Source of the DNA: Ignelater luminosus
Taxonomy: Eukaryota; Arthropoda; Insecta; Coleoptera; Elateridae
Reading direction: 5' to 3'
NCBI GenBank assembly: GCA_011009095.1
Contig: VTPC01001660.1
Location: 1 to 64,000, forward strand
DNA length: 64,000 nt
The notes under the pieces are model-generated. The model saw only the letters and a list, made by a program, of their open reading frames with translations, searched no databases and was not told where the DNA came from. Positions 1-15,553 of this stretch are shown in pieces (the stretch's first letter is position 1; each line of letters starts with the position of its first letter). Position numbers and translations under genes: made by a program.

Positions 1-3000
1 ATGTATGTACTATCACACTGCTATCCACCTTTAAGAGGATACCCTTTATTTCAGAATCACCCTATATATTTGCTATCCAGTAATCTGAAAATATCAGCAA
101 TCCGAACTTATCTCTTTAAACCTGTGGTTTAATTAGTTCAGATTAAAGAGTCTGTACTGTATTTCTTGCCTATACATGTGAAATTTTGAATTTTCTGCTT
201 AATTTTCTTAAAGATTGTCCAACTTTTCCCACAGATTGGATTCCAGCTTCTTTTTCTTGTTTTCTTTCATTTTCCTAGGTTTTCTACCACTACCTCTGGA
301 TCTGTTGAGTGGTTTTCCATTGTCGACTCTTTTGATTATGTCATACGTAGTTTGTCATGATATTTCCACTTGAAGAAAATGATTTACTGTAAAAGACTTT
401 CCTTTTAAGATATGTGCTAAATAAAAGTCGCCAATAACACGCCTTCGTTCATTTTCTTTCATGACATCCATTTTAGTTTTTGTAAACAACTGATCAGAAA
501 AACATTTTATTTGACATTAGATTTTGTATAAATTTCAAAACAAAATCGACTACTACATTTTACGAGATATGAATAGACTAAAAGTACAGATTTTTTTGTT
601 AACACACCCTTAGTAATAATCTCAGTTTGTTCCTGCTGTTCCTTCATTTATGATACCGATTGTATTTCTTTCTGTTGAATTTCAGCTTCTTATTGCTATT
701 TAACATTTGAATATTTGTTGATTTCTTGGTTTTATATAAGGATAGGATATAGGTTAGAATTTGATTAAAAGCAATAATATACATTTAAGACAACCTTTAT
801 TACTGAATGCATACTGGTCAATTGGGTTATACATGTACAGAACAGCTTTACAACTTATATAGTTGTTCAAAAGCACTTACATATCCTAAACCTAAATTAA
901 GTTTCCCCACTGCACTGTTATGGTAGACATGATTGGACTTTTTATATTTTAGAAAAAAATCACTCGATATTTAGAATAGATCGAATAAATCTTTTGAACA
1001 GTGCAGTTGGGTATATTTGTGTTTTTTTTCTTTTTTTCTTAAACGTTTATACACTTTTATTTTTCTCTTGTTACACTACAACATACAATTGAGTCCTTAA
1101 TTTTTATAATTAAACCTCTTATTGAAATGTATTTATTATACGTAATTATTTGGGGTGTAATAGTTTACAATAATCAGATTTGATTATAATTTTGTCTAAG
1201 TTCTTTGATATATCACCGTGACAATTTGGCCTGGTCCCCTGAGTATACCCTCCCTCGAACTACGCAAAATGTCGACTTTATCGAGAGATTCTCGTTTTCG
1301 TCATTATTATTTTTCTAATTAAATCAGATCAAGTCGACGTTTTGTTTTCGCGTATTTGTCCGAAACGTAAATTGATGAAGACCGCTTTTATTTCTTCTTT
1401 TCTTACTAAAAAATATTTGAAAGACGTGATAAGCCTACTTCGCTGCAGTGTGATGCTTTTAAAAAGGTATCTCAGATGCGATAAATAGTTTGTTAAAAAT
1501 TGTCAAGTTTATCACATTTCAAAAACCTGATAAATAACAGAAGAACAAAAAAATAAAATTCAATATTGCCATTAGTATTCGATTACACTTTGTTCATTAA
1601 CATACAAACGTTCAAACAACGAAAAAATAAATTTATATTTATTAAAAAACACAACCATAAATATTAAAAGGTGCAGGTAATCGTAAAAGGTAGACACAGT
1701 CATTTATAGGCGAGTCTCAAAAACAAAGGAACATACATTTGGAAGAAGTTAAGGCTCGAAACCCCCGCCGACAAATTTCACTTTGTTGATTGCTTAACTT
1801 TTTTTAAGTGATTGTTAAAAAATATCCACATCTTTTCTCTCTCTACTACAGTTTTTTCTTTTTTTAACAATAAAATATTTTAATAAAATTAAAATGCTAT
1901 AGACTGGAATTATTCAGGCATCAACTGGACTAGAGTTAGGAGGGAACTGTTTAGGCCATTGGTTACATTAATGTAACGTTGTTTGAACTAAATATTATTT
2001 TTCATAAAAGAGCCTGACGGGAAAATACTTCTTATTAAGTCATGTGATGCTAAATATGGTAACAACAGTTATTTAAAAAATACTCCAATGGATAAAGAAC
2101 ACCATTTTCACAGTTAATATCTTTAAATTCGATAAATGCCCAAGTTACTCGCATACATTACATAATTTAATATTTACTAATCAAGTTGGGAATCTTTTAA
2201 AATCTTTAACTGTGAAATCAGTATTTCATCTTCAATTATGTGCACAAATTTATTGTTTTGAAGTAGTAAAAATAAAAAAGAAGGCACAGCATTAATAATG
2301 AACACACTTAAAAATTAAAAAATCTTAAAACCTAACCCCAAACCTAACAAACCTAACCTAAGAAAAAACATGCAAGGACATAACAAATGCGTTTCAAAAG
2401 AATTCTGGAATTATCAACCAAAGAGAAAAACGCATCGTTACCAACAGGGAGGTTTACACGCGAATTCAAAATACTAATAATGCTCTGAGTGCCTATAAAG
2501 TGAATCTCAAGGTCTGACCTTTTTTTTTTAATTTTATTCTTAGTTACATTTATGGGACTTAACCTTAAAAATATTCTACCTTAATCTTAAGTATGTTCTT
2601 TATATATTATATACTATGAAATCATAACAATTGTACAGAGCTTTGTAATTATCAGCCAATATACACATATATTGCATTAAATATTAAATATACACAGCAT
2701 ATAAGCGTATGCGGATTACGATTTAAATCGTAAAATCCGCTCTGAGCAAGAATTTTCTTAGCAAATTTTGGCACGTAAACTTTGATACTTTTTTCCTGAA
2801 AAACAATGTATTGTGTATGTTGTAGAAATGCATAATACTCTGTTGTATTTATTATTTTTAAATATGGAAATTTAGATAACTGGTAGGAAAATTCTCGATT
2901 AGTGGCTTACAAAATGAAGAGCCTACAAAAAATCTATTTTCTAGTTGTATTACATGTGCAGTTCATTTACTGGACGTATGTGTTTGTAGCACGCAGTGGT

Positions 3001-6000
3001 TGTAACTAATCGAAACTCCCTTTAAATCTTGTAAGAAAAACGTAACATTTTGATAAATCAAAGGCAGTTATACCAACAGATCTAATTAAAATGGCATACA
3101 TATTTGTATTAAACCTAACCCACCCTTGCAATGAGGTATAACCCAAAAGCACCACGTGGTAAGTAGTCATTGTTCATATAGCACAAAGATGTAAATCACT
3201 TTACAAGCAGATTCAACCATAAAAGTGATATAGAAACATCACTAGACTGAATATTTTTTATTGCACAACTAAAGTAGAAATGTAGTTGGATCTGTCTTAC
3301 ACCAATTATTCTGAGTAACAACTATTGTATTATTACAAGTGAACACCACAAAAAGAAAGAAAAATAAAATACACTTACAAATCTAGAAAATTTAAAGCAG
3401 CTAATTTTTTTTAAGAGCACCTTTAGAATATGGACCTACATGTTTTTTTTTCTCAGTTAATTTCTCACTTGAACTCACTGTGCAAGAAAGTCTTTAATAA
3501 ACAATTTGTTGAAGCTGTCCCGACAGTGTTGGCAGGTTTCGAGAAAAATCAAACGATACCTTGGAATCATTGTCGAACCAACAACTTCAATCACCTGGTA
3601 TCCCCTACAGTCTTACACGCCATTACATGGCTTTACCTTAGAATAAACATAGCCTAAATGCGTTTACAAACTACTTAAAGAGAGCTTTTTTTACTACTCG
3701 TCAATTAGATTAAGGCATTTTTGAGTTCTGCGATACCACGGATTTATGAAGAAATTTTTATGAACAAAAGTTGAAGATTCGGTTATGATTTTTGTTAAGT
3801 TCAAGCATATTTTAATCGATTTGTGGAAAGCTTAACATTTACCGAAACAAAAGTTTTCTAATCACCATAATCCTTGTTACCAAATATCTAATTAATTAAA
3901 TCTTTATGATTTGTGTGCAGTTTTATTGTGTTATTTTGTTAACAATTTCGAACAAGAAAAACAGTGATCAAGACATAACTTTTATTTTTGCTATTTCACG
4001 GTTGTGACACAAGGCAATTTTGCACATAAACACAAATAAGAATGATCGACATTGACCGCGTTACCTTTTAAACATTACAATTTAAAAGGAATGTTAAAGA
4101 GCTAATATTGCCATTTAACGAGAACATGTGATTGTTTACAACTTAATCCTAAAGAGTGAATAATTAATATTCTACCTAAACCTGAGAGAGTGGGCCTAAC
4201 GATCAGTGTAAACCCCACAACAAACTACTACTCTAAACTTCCAGGCATCTTAAAACCGTTGGGCGCCTTGCCCCTATCGAGTTAGTGGCATGAGAACGTA
4301 GCATATGTTACATTTATAACCTACATATAACTTTTTTTATTTATATAAGACATACATAAGTTCAATATATCTTTTTACAGTTGGCAGTTCCAGCTAGCTT
4401 AATCTCCAACGAGATCAACAAACTAAATAAGGACCATAAGTCTCCAAATTAACCCACCTTGGACGATTGTTTCTCGTCAATGTGGAAGATTAGTCCGGAG
4501 ACGTCAACATACTATCGAACAATCAAAAAACACCTTATTTATAGTAAAACTTTTAAACGTCATTTCAAAATGTAGGGCTAGTTTTATTTAATTAAAAATT
4601 TGTACAACTGGGGTGAAGGGGGGCAAAAGACGTTACTTGTCTCTTAAAAATACACCCGATCTTATGTTTTGTTTTTTTTTAATTTTTTTTTTAAGAAACC
4701 CTGTCTAAAATGTCAGGCCCATGGTTAAATTGCACATTTAGAGGCACTTTACGTTTTCTTGTGCTACACATAGTATTTTTTTATTCAACTATGAACTGGG
4801 TACCCAGATAATGGCAGTTCTTAATACTTTTCTAAATAGTTTACGTTTCGAAAATAAGTTTTTCGTTAGTATGACTACACCCTGCAATTATTACGTCTCC
4901 ATACTGCCATTCATCTGGTATTAGATTTTTTTAATAATCTATCTAAAATGTAATTGATATTTCTAGCATGCAGATACAAGTCTAAAAGTTGTGATATCTT
5001 CTTCAACTTTTGATGATCCTTCAAAAATTAATTCACATCGAAAATTAATGTCATTTTTATTAAAGCCTAGTGTTACATTCATTTTCATGATAGATACAAG
5101 TGAAACATAAAAGGTAAAGCAACTAATTACAATATTAGGAATTTAAAAGATGTATATAAAGATTCCACATTCAAAAATTAGTCTTGGTAGAACTGTTTTA
5201 CATTGAAGACTGGTAAAATACCTAAAATCTACATATACTAAGGAAAATATGGTACATACGTTAAAGCATTTAGTACGGTTATATATATTTTTTATCAATA
5301 TGAAATAGGAAGGTAAAAAACAAAATTTGTAACAGGTTTTTAAAAAAATCTTCTTACTGTTATATTCATACTAATAAGACAATCAAAAAATATCAGACAA
5401 TTCTACATTTTTGAGTATAAAAACCTAGGACTGGATGTAACTGCCATCTCATAACTGTAATTTAGCTTCAAAGATTTTTGATGTGGAATCCATTATTTAA
5501 AATAATACACCAAAGTTAAATAAATAATAAAAGCAAATTTATTTTCAAGTAATAATAATGTACCAATTGTTTTCTTTGCCTATTAAATAAAAATTAAAAC
5601 AATAATAATGACATTGTGGTTCTTAGAGCTACTAATCTTGAAATTGTCAAATTGCACAGTTATTATCTCCTAATAGTTAAGACTTGTTATTGCATGCAGC
5701 AATGATGTAGATTTGCCGATGATTGGCAACAATTAGATTTAATGATAAAAATTCCACAATGGAACAAACAAATTAAATACTAAAACTCTATCACAACCTT
5801 AGCTGGAAGATTTTGGCGGGAATTCAAGAGTAAAAACAAAATTTAAATAAAACAAATATGACACACTACAATTGTCTTTGGTATGCATTGACAAGTTGCA
5901 TTTTATTTTTTCCAAAATAAAAATTCTGATGGCAAGAGTGATGTGCAGTTATTCTTAAATTAAAAGGAAAGGAAACATACAGTAGCAATTTCGCAAGAAT

Positions 6001-8292
6001 TATAAAAGAGGAAAAAAGAACAAACATAAAAGATTTCATTTGACACTGCACAACATTTAATTAAGAAAGAAATTAATAATAACAACTAGTTAACATGAAG
6101 CGTACCATTTAAATAATACTTGAGAAAGGAAGTATATTGCACGTTGTGATTAATAACACAACAATTAACAAGCTATTTGTAATACTAGGGTATTGACTAA
6201 ATGCTGCCTCTATCTTAAGTATCTGAATAAGTAAACCTAACTCTAAATACCCACCAACCATTACGACTTAGAATCAAACACATCAATTTTTTTTTTTATC
6301 AGACCAATACAAAGATTCACTTTATAAACTCGAGAACAATTCTTTTGTTACATGTTACGTCTTCTTTACTATAAACAATAATATACCTTAAATAAATTCA
6401 TTTAATTGGTAACTTTTATTTTAAAATTCAGTTCTATGCCCGAAAACAAAAAAAGTCAGGTTATGTCAATTGTCTCAGAGAACTAATGTTGTTAAGAACT
6501 TTATAACACTACATTTTTCCCCCACCCTAAGAGGTTAGAATTTATTATTATTGCGAACGATATCTACAAATAGTATCTTAAAAAAATGTTTATAAAATTA
6601 TTAACAACTATCACAGAAATTGAGTTAACTTGATTTTTGTTTTCAACTTGCCATTATAAAATCTATTTAAGTACAATAAAAAAATAACCGTTAGGTTACC
6701 AATTAAATAAAAACACATTCAAAAATTTCAATTTTTGTTTGTAAATTCAAACTTTATTACTATAAGCTCAGGTCTATACAATCACGTCAGGGTAACTGAA
6801 GACCGGCAAGCCACGATCAGGAAGTTTTCTTTTCTTTATCAGTGTTGTTAAATGACATCATAGTCAGAGGCACATAGTTTGGTATTATAAAATGGTGAAT
6901 GGCGCACCTACCAACTATCAAGAAAGCTTAAAGCGTGAAGAAAAACACTTTCACTACTATTGATGGTGTACAAAAGAAAGCAGCCACAATGATACGATCA
7001 AAGGAAAAATTTGTTGTTATTTCAACGTTCTAACTATTCAGAATGATTTCATCAAACCTCGTGAAGACACTTTTTCCTTATTGCGCTATACGATGATCAC
7101 CCATTTTTTCTACTTAATTTAGTTTCAATCGTTTACTTCGATTTAATTATAGTAAAATTTTAATATAAAATGAAATGTTATTGAGCTTGTCATTTAGTCC
7201 CCAATTTAAGTTTGCTAATGCAGTTTGTTGAGATCTAATGAAATCACCAAATCAGTCTTAAGACTATTTTACAAAAATTGGATTACGCACGGAATTAAAA
7301 CAAAATGGCTGCAACAGGCACATAAAAAGATCCTTTAAGATTTATAAATGATTCATTCTTAATAATGATATTCTTGGAAACATTTTTGAGTTTTCATAAT
7401 TAAAAGCTAAGTTTTCACATTAAATGGTAAACAACACAGTTACAGTTCCGCATTACCCTTGTTTTAATATTCTAAAGCTACTGCTATGGAAGGCTGGATT
7501 CACAACACAGGGAACATTTTTCAAACATTCAACTTATGTACTTCAATTGGTGTGGAAAATCTCATTTTCAATTAAGATTATTAATACTAATTCATATGTT
7601 TCATAAACTAAATCAAATTTTACAACAATCAGTTAATAATTGATACAGCACATAGTTAAGATAATCGAAGTACATAAGGATGAGCCGTGCCCTGTTAGTA
7701 AACTAGGCAATACAAGCATTTTTTTACTGATTATGTGGATCGTGTACAGTAAATAGAGAGAACTTGTTTCTTATATTTCTATAAAACTACAAATGTTAGA
7801 TATTAAGTTTTGGTTTTTCTATTAACTTTTTTGGCAGACTTTTATGTCTTTTGGGAATGTGATCCCCTCCGACAGACTATGGCACACACAAGTGAGCAGT
7901 CCCTTTTTTTCTACAAAAGTTCTCTTCTTCGAACAGCATCTTCTTTTTACACATTTATAAAATTGGTGAAGCGAGACACAATCTGTCGAATGAAATACTC
8001 GACCCGAATCTTATAAAAGTACATGCAATTGTCGAACTAGGTTTAATAATTGTCTTTAAAAAGGCCCATATTTTTGTTTTGAAAACGTAACACAGAATAT
8101 TTTTTTCTTTAACGACAAAGAAGTACACCACAACATTTTGTTTGCATCACGTTGGCTTACTTATTGATATGGCTCAAAAACGAAGAACATTCCAACACAC
8201 ACTAAACTTTGGCATTCGAAAAGTCTTAAATTTTACACAACAAACAGCCAATCAACACAATATTATGAAAATTTCCCTACTATTGCCAACGC

Positions 8293-8322
8293 TATAATAA
8301 TAATAATAATAATAGTAATAAT
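8293..8322. repeat. (TAA)n microsatellite
   Basis: Run of TAA trinucleotides with one interruption (TAG). Confidence 0.8.
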
Positions 8323-11300
8323 ATACAATGGACTTTCAATATTTATGGGATACAAGAATTTTAATACATTTAGTCGTAAATGTTTAATTTCGTAAGAAAA
8401 ATATACAAACATGTAGGATTTGATTAGTGCAACAAAGAAACACGAGGTTTATCATATACACAAGAGGTATTCTAGGTTATTTTGTTACTTGAGGCGAGTT
8501 ACATAGGTCAGGTCACAAAATGGAGAGTAATGCTGGCTTGTTTTATCCAAGATGAAAAGAGACAGGAGAATTTGAGATTTAAATTCACAAATAATTTAAT
8601 GTAAAACAAATATAAGATTCAATAGAATGAAGAAAGATAATATATAACCCTAGTTTAGATTTCTTGGCGATTGTAATCTAGCAATGATTTATAATACAAC
8701 CGAAAGAACCTCAGAAGAAAATGATGGTAATTTCAATTTTTATTCTCAATGTCAAATTTACAAAAAGTGAAAGAGGCTAGATTTAAATAAACAAGGATCA
8801 GTTCATTTCTATCCAAACTATTATAATAAAAGCATTAAAGCTATAATTAGGTTAGGTTAAATTAGGTTGCAAAGCAAGGTGAAAAAAAGTAAGTAGTTTG
8901 AAAATCTACTTAAGACTAGCGAATCTAAAAGTGAGTAACTATCAATGATAATAATATTATATAAAAAGGTAGGTGCAAATTTAGATAATGCTGCTCAAAT
9001 TTATTTTTGGTAAGTCAGTCTTACATCCTAATTCTTGACAATGATAAAAATATAAAAATGATTTTGCATTAAAAGGATGACATACAGAAAGAGATAGTTT
9101 TAACGCAGCATAATAACAGAAACAAGAACATATTACAACTGAACATATTAAAATACTCGTTAAGATTTTTTCTTTTTTTTGTTTTTGATAAAAATCCATA
9201 AGCTCAAGTAAATAACACCTTATAACCTACCGAACACCAAGTTTATACCCTATACTAAGGCAGATATGCCATCTAAATACATATATTTATGTTAATGTTT
9301 ATATATATTTTTTTATTAATTAATATATAAGATATATAGTTTTAGTGGCATGATTATATATACTTGAAACACAAGTGGCACTTGGATCACAAATACTGTA
9401 AAACCTAAATCAAATACTATTCAGTGTCTAAAATCTCGTGTTTGAAAGATTTTATTATTTTTCTTGCTTCGAATTGGCGTCAAGTAATTCAAACTTTTTG
9501 CTCTTGTCAATTTGGTATTTTACGTATCCAATCGTTCCCACTTATAATTGCACGCAAATGTATTTTTATTTCAATTCAATCATTCAATTATGGCAACATG
9601 ACCTTAACTAAGCTACAATTGAAAGGTGGAACGAGGTAAAAATGCATCTTCAAAGGAAGGAAGTTAGGCTGGGATTATTCTACAACACAGATATTTTATT
9701 TAAGGCATTACTTAACTTCTCTTGAGGTTATGCGACATATTTTGTCATTTCACTTGATTATGTGTTGGCAAATAATTTACGTGTAATTAATAAGTAAGTG
9801 ATTGCAAAGCCAAAGAGGCCACAGTAGTGAACATTATTGTGCACAAATCTAACCCTAATTGTCCTAGTCATTAAATATAGATATCCATAAGCTGAGCTTA
9901 ACTTAACCTAGTTTCTTTTTTTTGGTTTTTCGAATTTTTCTCATTAAATAAACAATGCTAAACTACATTTTTTGAAGGTACACAATGTCAGACATAGATT
10001 ATTAACTAGTCAAAAAAAATCATTTAAAACTTCCTCACGATGCGAGGCAAATTTTAAATAAACAGCAGTAGTAGCAACATATTCATTCTACTTTAATGCA
10101 CACGCAATTCTTAATAAGTTCGTAAGTAATCACAATGCCAGTTTTGGTGGTCGCATAATTTTCTGCCGCAACATTTCAAATTAATGATAAAGCTTGGATG
10201 TGTACATGTTTTTGTCTCAGGGCTGCTTAACTGGAAAACTAAAAAGATTCAAACCTGCAACCACCTTCCTACATTTTTTTATGGATTTTTATAGTTTTTT
10301 TTTCCTTATTTAATACTCCTTATATTTAGTCTAAACCTACATTATTAAAAATACCCTATGAAATGATTTAAATAAAAAATAAAACAATTCTCTATAGCTT
10401 TTGGTACATGTATTATACTCTAAGTATTAATTAGTCTACGCATTTAGTCGACTTGTACCTCTGTCATTGCCTTCAGACGTATTTTATGGCATTTAAAAAT
10501 ACATTTTGTTTCTTTTCCTTTTTCACTACGAATCAGCGCCTAATTTATATCAACAACATCTATTAATCCCAACCAAATCTTTATATATGCAACTTACGAG
10601 TGCTGCATAATTCTAATCTTGCGTTTACCCCCACAACTTAATAATCTACTTTAAAGCACGTTTCTCTTGGCTGTTACAAAACGCATCACATAATCGAATG
10701 ATATAAATTACCAGGCCAACAACTAATAATTCGATAGATGTCGTATCGTTAAAGCGCAAGAAACATTCAGAATTGGTTGTCGTCAAATATTAAGCAAATA
10801 CACAACAAGAATTCCCAACTACCAAAAATCTTAAATACTAAATAATATCGTAAAACCTAAGTCTATTACATACACATACTACTACAGATTGGCAATAAGA
10901 TACTAGATATTCTTTTATTTTAGAAACTCTATGGAACTCACATATGTAGGCTATTCGAGAGGCCAAGGTAAAGCGTTTTTATTTTTTATTTCATTATATT
11001 TTTCTTGTAATAATCTTAAAGCAGTGAATTCGTACCTCCCGACTCATAGCCTTATTTTGCACCATACATTTACCGCATTTTGCAAGTTTAATCACCATTA
11101 CCATCAAACGTTTTAATTTTTTTTTTACATCTTTTTACCCAACCGCAACACATTTTGCAAAACAAATAAATCACATCGACAAAATACTAAATTTACTTTT
11201 GCAGGAAAAAACAAATAAAAAAATTTTTATTTTAAGCAATTTTTAATTCAAAGCTAAAATAGAACCGTACCAATCTGAAGTATTTTATCGTAATATAAGT

Positions 11301-14300
11301 TTAATTTAAAAATATTTTTTAAATATGATGCAATTGGTGGATGAAGAGTAAAAACATAGCAGTGGCAGTTTTATTTGTATTCACAAAAAAGAAACTGATG
11401 GAATATTTTACATTGGCCATTATGAGATAATTGAACTGGCAATTCTAGATTATGTCAAATAAAATTATATATACATTACTATAGTTTCATTGATTAGTGT
11501 GAAGATTTCAAGACATGTAATTATGAAGGTTTTTTATAAATATGATCAACTGTTTGCAAAATATTTATAAAGCAAATTACATATTAAATATTATCAAATA
11601 AAGTAATTTCCAACAATTTGGCACATTTTATTCAGTTTAAAAAGAATATGAGCATAAACTCTTGCTTAATCTTATTACAATTTTAAATTTAAATACTATT
11701 TATTGATAATTTATTAAACTATAAATTGACTCAAATTACTAATATCACTTTTATAATAATTTATTAAATTGGATACAAGCAAGTTTATGATTAAAATCAA
11801 AATCCATTTGATTACTAAGAATCTCCAGGTTAAGTCTTCTTAATCATTTGATTTATTTATAAAGATATAACAATTTAAGATTTTGAATGAGATTAACTTC
11901 TAAAAAAGAAATGTCTAAATAATAGAAGTAAAAGTAATTTAACCTAATTTGATATGATAAAACTTCTTATGACAAAAGAACAAATAATCAAATATCTTTC
12001 ATTCACTGTTGTTTTAAAACTGTTTTGTGATACAAAGTTTTGCAAACTGTGATGTCAAAATTTTAATCCAAGAGTTGGTAATATTAAGTTTATATTTTTT
12101 TTTTGTTAAATAAGTCGTCTTAATCATTATTAATGTAATGATAACACTATAAAATACAGTAAGATTTTCTTAAAAATTATTGTTCCATAGTTCTTAATTT
12201 TTTTTTACGATATGACTTAACAGCTACTGACTATATGTGGACCCCACCAACCACTTTCTATTCAACGATGACAGTAACAGTTATTAAACTTGTAAAATAC
12301 ATTTTTATTTTAGAAAGCTAAATAAAGCTTCAAAAAAACAAGAGCCTTGTTTTTTTAAATTTTAAAACGAAAATTTTTTTTTTTGCATTTTTTTATATTT
12401 TTAAAAATTAAAAAGCCACTTAATAGTCACAGCACAGTTGTGTACATTAAATACATATGTTAATTTTTTTCATCGTAACCTGTAGGTATTACCTTAATAA
12501 TATAACAGAACTACCGTCTCAACTTCACAAAAATATTCATTTCAATTAATGTTAGAGTGCGAATATTTAGTGAATTTATTGACAGTTTTAGTCACTAAAA
12601 AAACAAAAAAGAAAGAGAGGAATCGGTGAATACCATCTCGACGCATTATTCACGCAGACATTTTGTACATAAAAAAATATCAATGCGTTTTTAATTATTT
12701 CGCATTCTTCTTCTTTAAAGGATTTAAGATCTTTTTAGTCAGTCTTTTTCACTAGAAACAGATTGGTAACATTTCTGGCAAACCAGGACTGCACTTTTTC
12801 TAAAAACCGTTCGACTAGATAAGAAAGAATTGTAATAAAACAGGAAACAGAATAAAAAATATAAAGCTACCCATAAACTGCAGCTTTTAAAATAATTTTG
12901 TACAAAATGAAAAAGATGATACAAAGAAATGCTGCCAAAAATTAGAAAAAAAAAAAAGAAACAAAGATGGCACAATATAAGATGAATTAGCTACCAAATA
13001 TGCAATTTATTGAAGAACAAAATTGAAATAAATAGAGGTCATGCTCAGAATTGGTTTGCCATATTTCTGACTGCGTATATAAGATGAGTCAAGCGGTTCA
13101 CCAACAAATTCCCTACCTCAATTAATTCTCACACACTCATTCACACACCGTTAGCTATAGATGAATCGATTTTTTCATGAACACCACAATAACACAATGT
13201 GATTGTTGGCATTCACAGTGAAATTTATACTACATTCGTCGAAATAATGACTTTTGTTGCTGCTATTGCTTTAATTATTTTTGATTCTCATGTTTATTTT
13301 GCTGAAGACTTACATTAAATTAATGATTTATATTATGTTTTTGGCAAGATATTCATCGAGTGTAGTACAATTTCACATATGAACTAATCACAGTACATAT
13401 GGACTATTAATATTTATAAACATATCCAAGAGTCTATGGCTAACATATAAAGTACATAGAATACAGATATTATAATAAAATTTATATATTTTTATATTTT
13501 TAGCTTAAAACTAGAAACGATATATATTATCAGCTATTATTTTAAAAGTGTTTTATTATTATTATTACTAATTTTTAAGAATACTTTTCAGCGTGCAGTC
13601 TAATTTGATTGTGTGGTGTTTAGCTTTAGCCCAATTAGCAGGGCGGGTCTTTGCAATGAATTTTATTTTTATTATTATTATTATAACAAAAATAATGATT
13701 ATTTTGTATGTGTAATTTTATTTTGATATTAGGAAGTGGAGATCACAGGTTTGTGGGGTTTAACAGAGTATAAGTGCATTTTATTATTGCGTATATTTAT
13801 AATAATACTGTAAACATTTTACAATTTATTTAATAAAGAAAAAAACTAATATTTGATCATAAAATTTTTATTAATTTTGCATGCAGCATTAACACAACCT
13901 GGTTAAGAAACATATTCGAAAAATATTTTTTTTTGTTTCAGAACTTTCTTTTTTATTTAATATCACAGATGGTGTTTATTAGAATATATAAACACCGCTG
14001 ACTAATTAGTGTAGGAATGAAACTGTAAAGAAAAACAACAATGCATTGCAGATAATTTAAAGCATTTTTTTGCTAAATAAAAGTAATTTTCAATTTATTA
14101 TATCAAAATCTTAAAATACTATAATGTTTTACATGTTTCTTTTATTCAAGAGCTTTAAAACAATCCAGTTTGTTTTAGTACAAATAATCTCATCTACAAT
14201 GCTTCAGACAAGAGAAAACAAGTACTTATGGGTAATGAATGATGATGCTAACTAAAAAAAATCTAACAATTACAGATTAAAAATAATGACTTATGTTGCA

Positions 14301-14704
14301 ATGGCTTTCATTTTGATGATATTTTCTTTTCACATTCTTTTTCTATCACATCTTTAACTGAATGAGTATTTGCTTAAACACAAAAGTGAAACCAATTAAT
14401 TTAATTTAAAAGCAGAAATTGTATTTTTATGTGAACATTTCACATTATTACAATGTGTTAACTAATTTAAAAAAAAATACTTAAATGGTCTTCATCGTAA
14501 CATTACTACTAATTGTAAGTTGATGGTGACTAGGATAAATTTTATTATAATTTTCTCAGTTGGAAAATATCACAAACTTCACTTTTAAAAAATTATTTTG
14601 TCATTGTTTATAAAAAACAAAATAAAAAAATTGCTATCTACAATTTGATTAGGATTCTTTTGTACTTTGTTTCATTTTCATTAATACAACAAAAAAGCTT
14701 TTTC

Positions 14705-14710
14705 TTTATT
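14705..14710 (-). terminator. First canonical poly(A) signal AATAAA downstream of gawky
   Basis: The plus strand reads TTTATT, i.e. AATAAA on the gawky strand, about 845 nt beyond the stop codon. It is the nearest canonical hexamer. In such AT-rich DNA the hexamer occurs often by chance, so this is only a candidate. Confidence 0.25.
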
Positions 14711-15553
14711 CAAATTAAAATTGTAAACTTCACAAAATGATGGAATTATAAATATACGCAATGTGAACACACAAAAACCACACTGGGAGAGGAAAACAAA
14801 CACATACAAACAACCTAGGTACGTTAATCAACATTTATATACAAAGATATAGGAAAATATCGAATTATGATGAGAAAATAATTAAAAAGAATTCAACGCG
14901 TACACAACAATAATATTATTCCTTATTATATCATCATTTTGGTCATAAAATCTTGTTTAATTAAATATGAGACTAGTTCGGGTTACGTTTTTAAAAACAG
15001 AAATGTTGCAATGGTACGCAGTTGAGCTTTTATCATCAGCAAAAATCTCGTATAGCAGTCGAAATTTTGGAATAAGCTTAAGTCACATTAATGTTTTTTG
15101 CATAACACAGATGCGTTAAGTGCTTACTAATACTTATTCATAAATTCATAAGTTCGGAGCGACGTAAAAAAGCGCAAAATATCAATTACATTAAAAAAAT
15201 TAAAATTAAAAAAAAAATACCGCTACATACAATAAAAAATACATTAAAACAAAATCACCTCTTTGAATGTGGTTATGCAATTTTTGCGTCACTTCGAAAT
15301 TCCTAAATTAAAACAAAAATTTATGATTCTAAAAACAACAAATCTAAATCACCATAAAATTAAATACATGAATTGTTTAACAATAAAAAGATCATTAAAT
15401 AATACAATTAATAAATATCTCATAAGAAGATAAACTTTCTTTTTAAAACACTTAAATTACTAGGAGTTTTAAAATTCGAAAAACCTTGATAAATATGCAA
15501 ATACAAATTGTCAATTTCATTCATAAAGAAAAAGATTACTTGATGCAAATTGA

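Larger units (their letters stand above)
1..15553. other. Gene-free AT-rich region downstream of gawky, including its 3' UTR
   Basis: No open frame above about 100 codons and no recognisable domain in any frame. The gawky 3' UTR must begin at 15553 and run leftward; the first canonical AATAAA on the minus strand is at 14710-14705, about 0.85 kb after the stop, with an ATTAAA at 14961-14956. The real poly(A) site cannot be chosen by eye. The rest holds simple repeats (TAA repeat near 8293-8322, TTA-rich tracts near 13555 and 13665) and scattered CCTAA-rich bits (2330-2362, 8850-8872). I see no transposase or RNA gene. Confidence 0.6.

Noticed and set aside
2330-2362. CCTAACC-rich stretch as a telomeric repeat
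   Set aside because: Too short and irregular; such motifs are scattered in this DNA.
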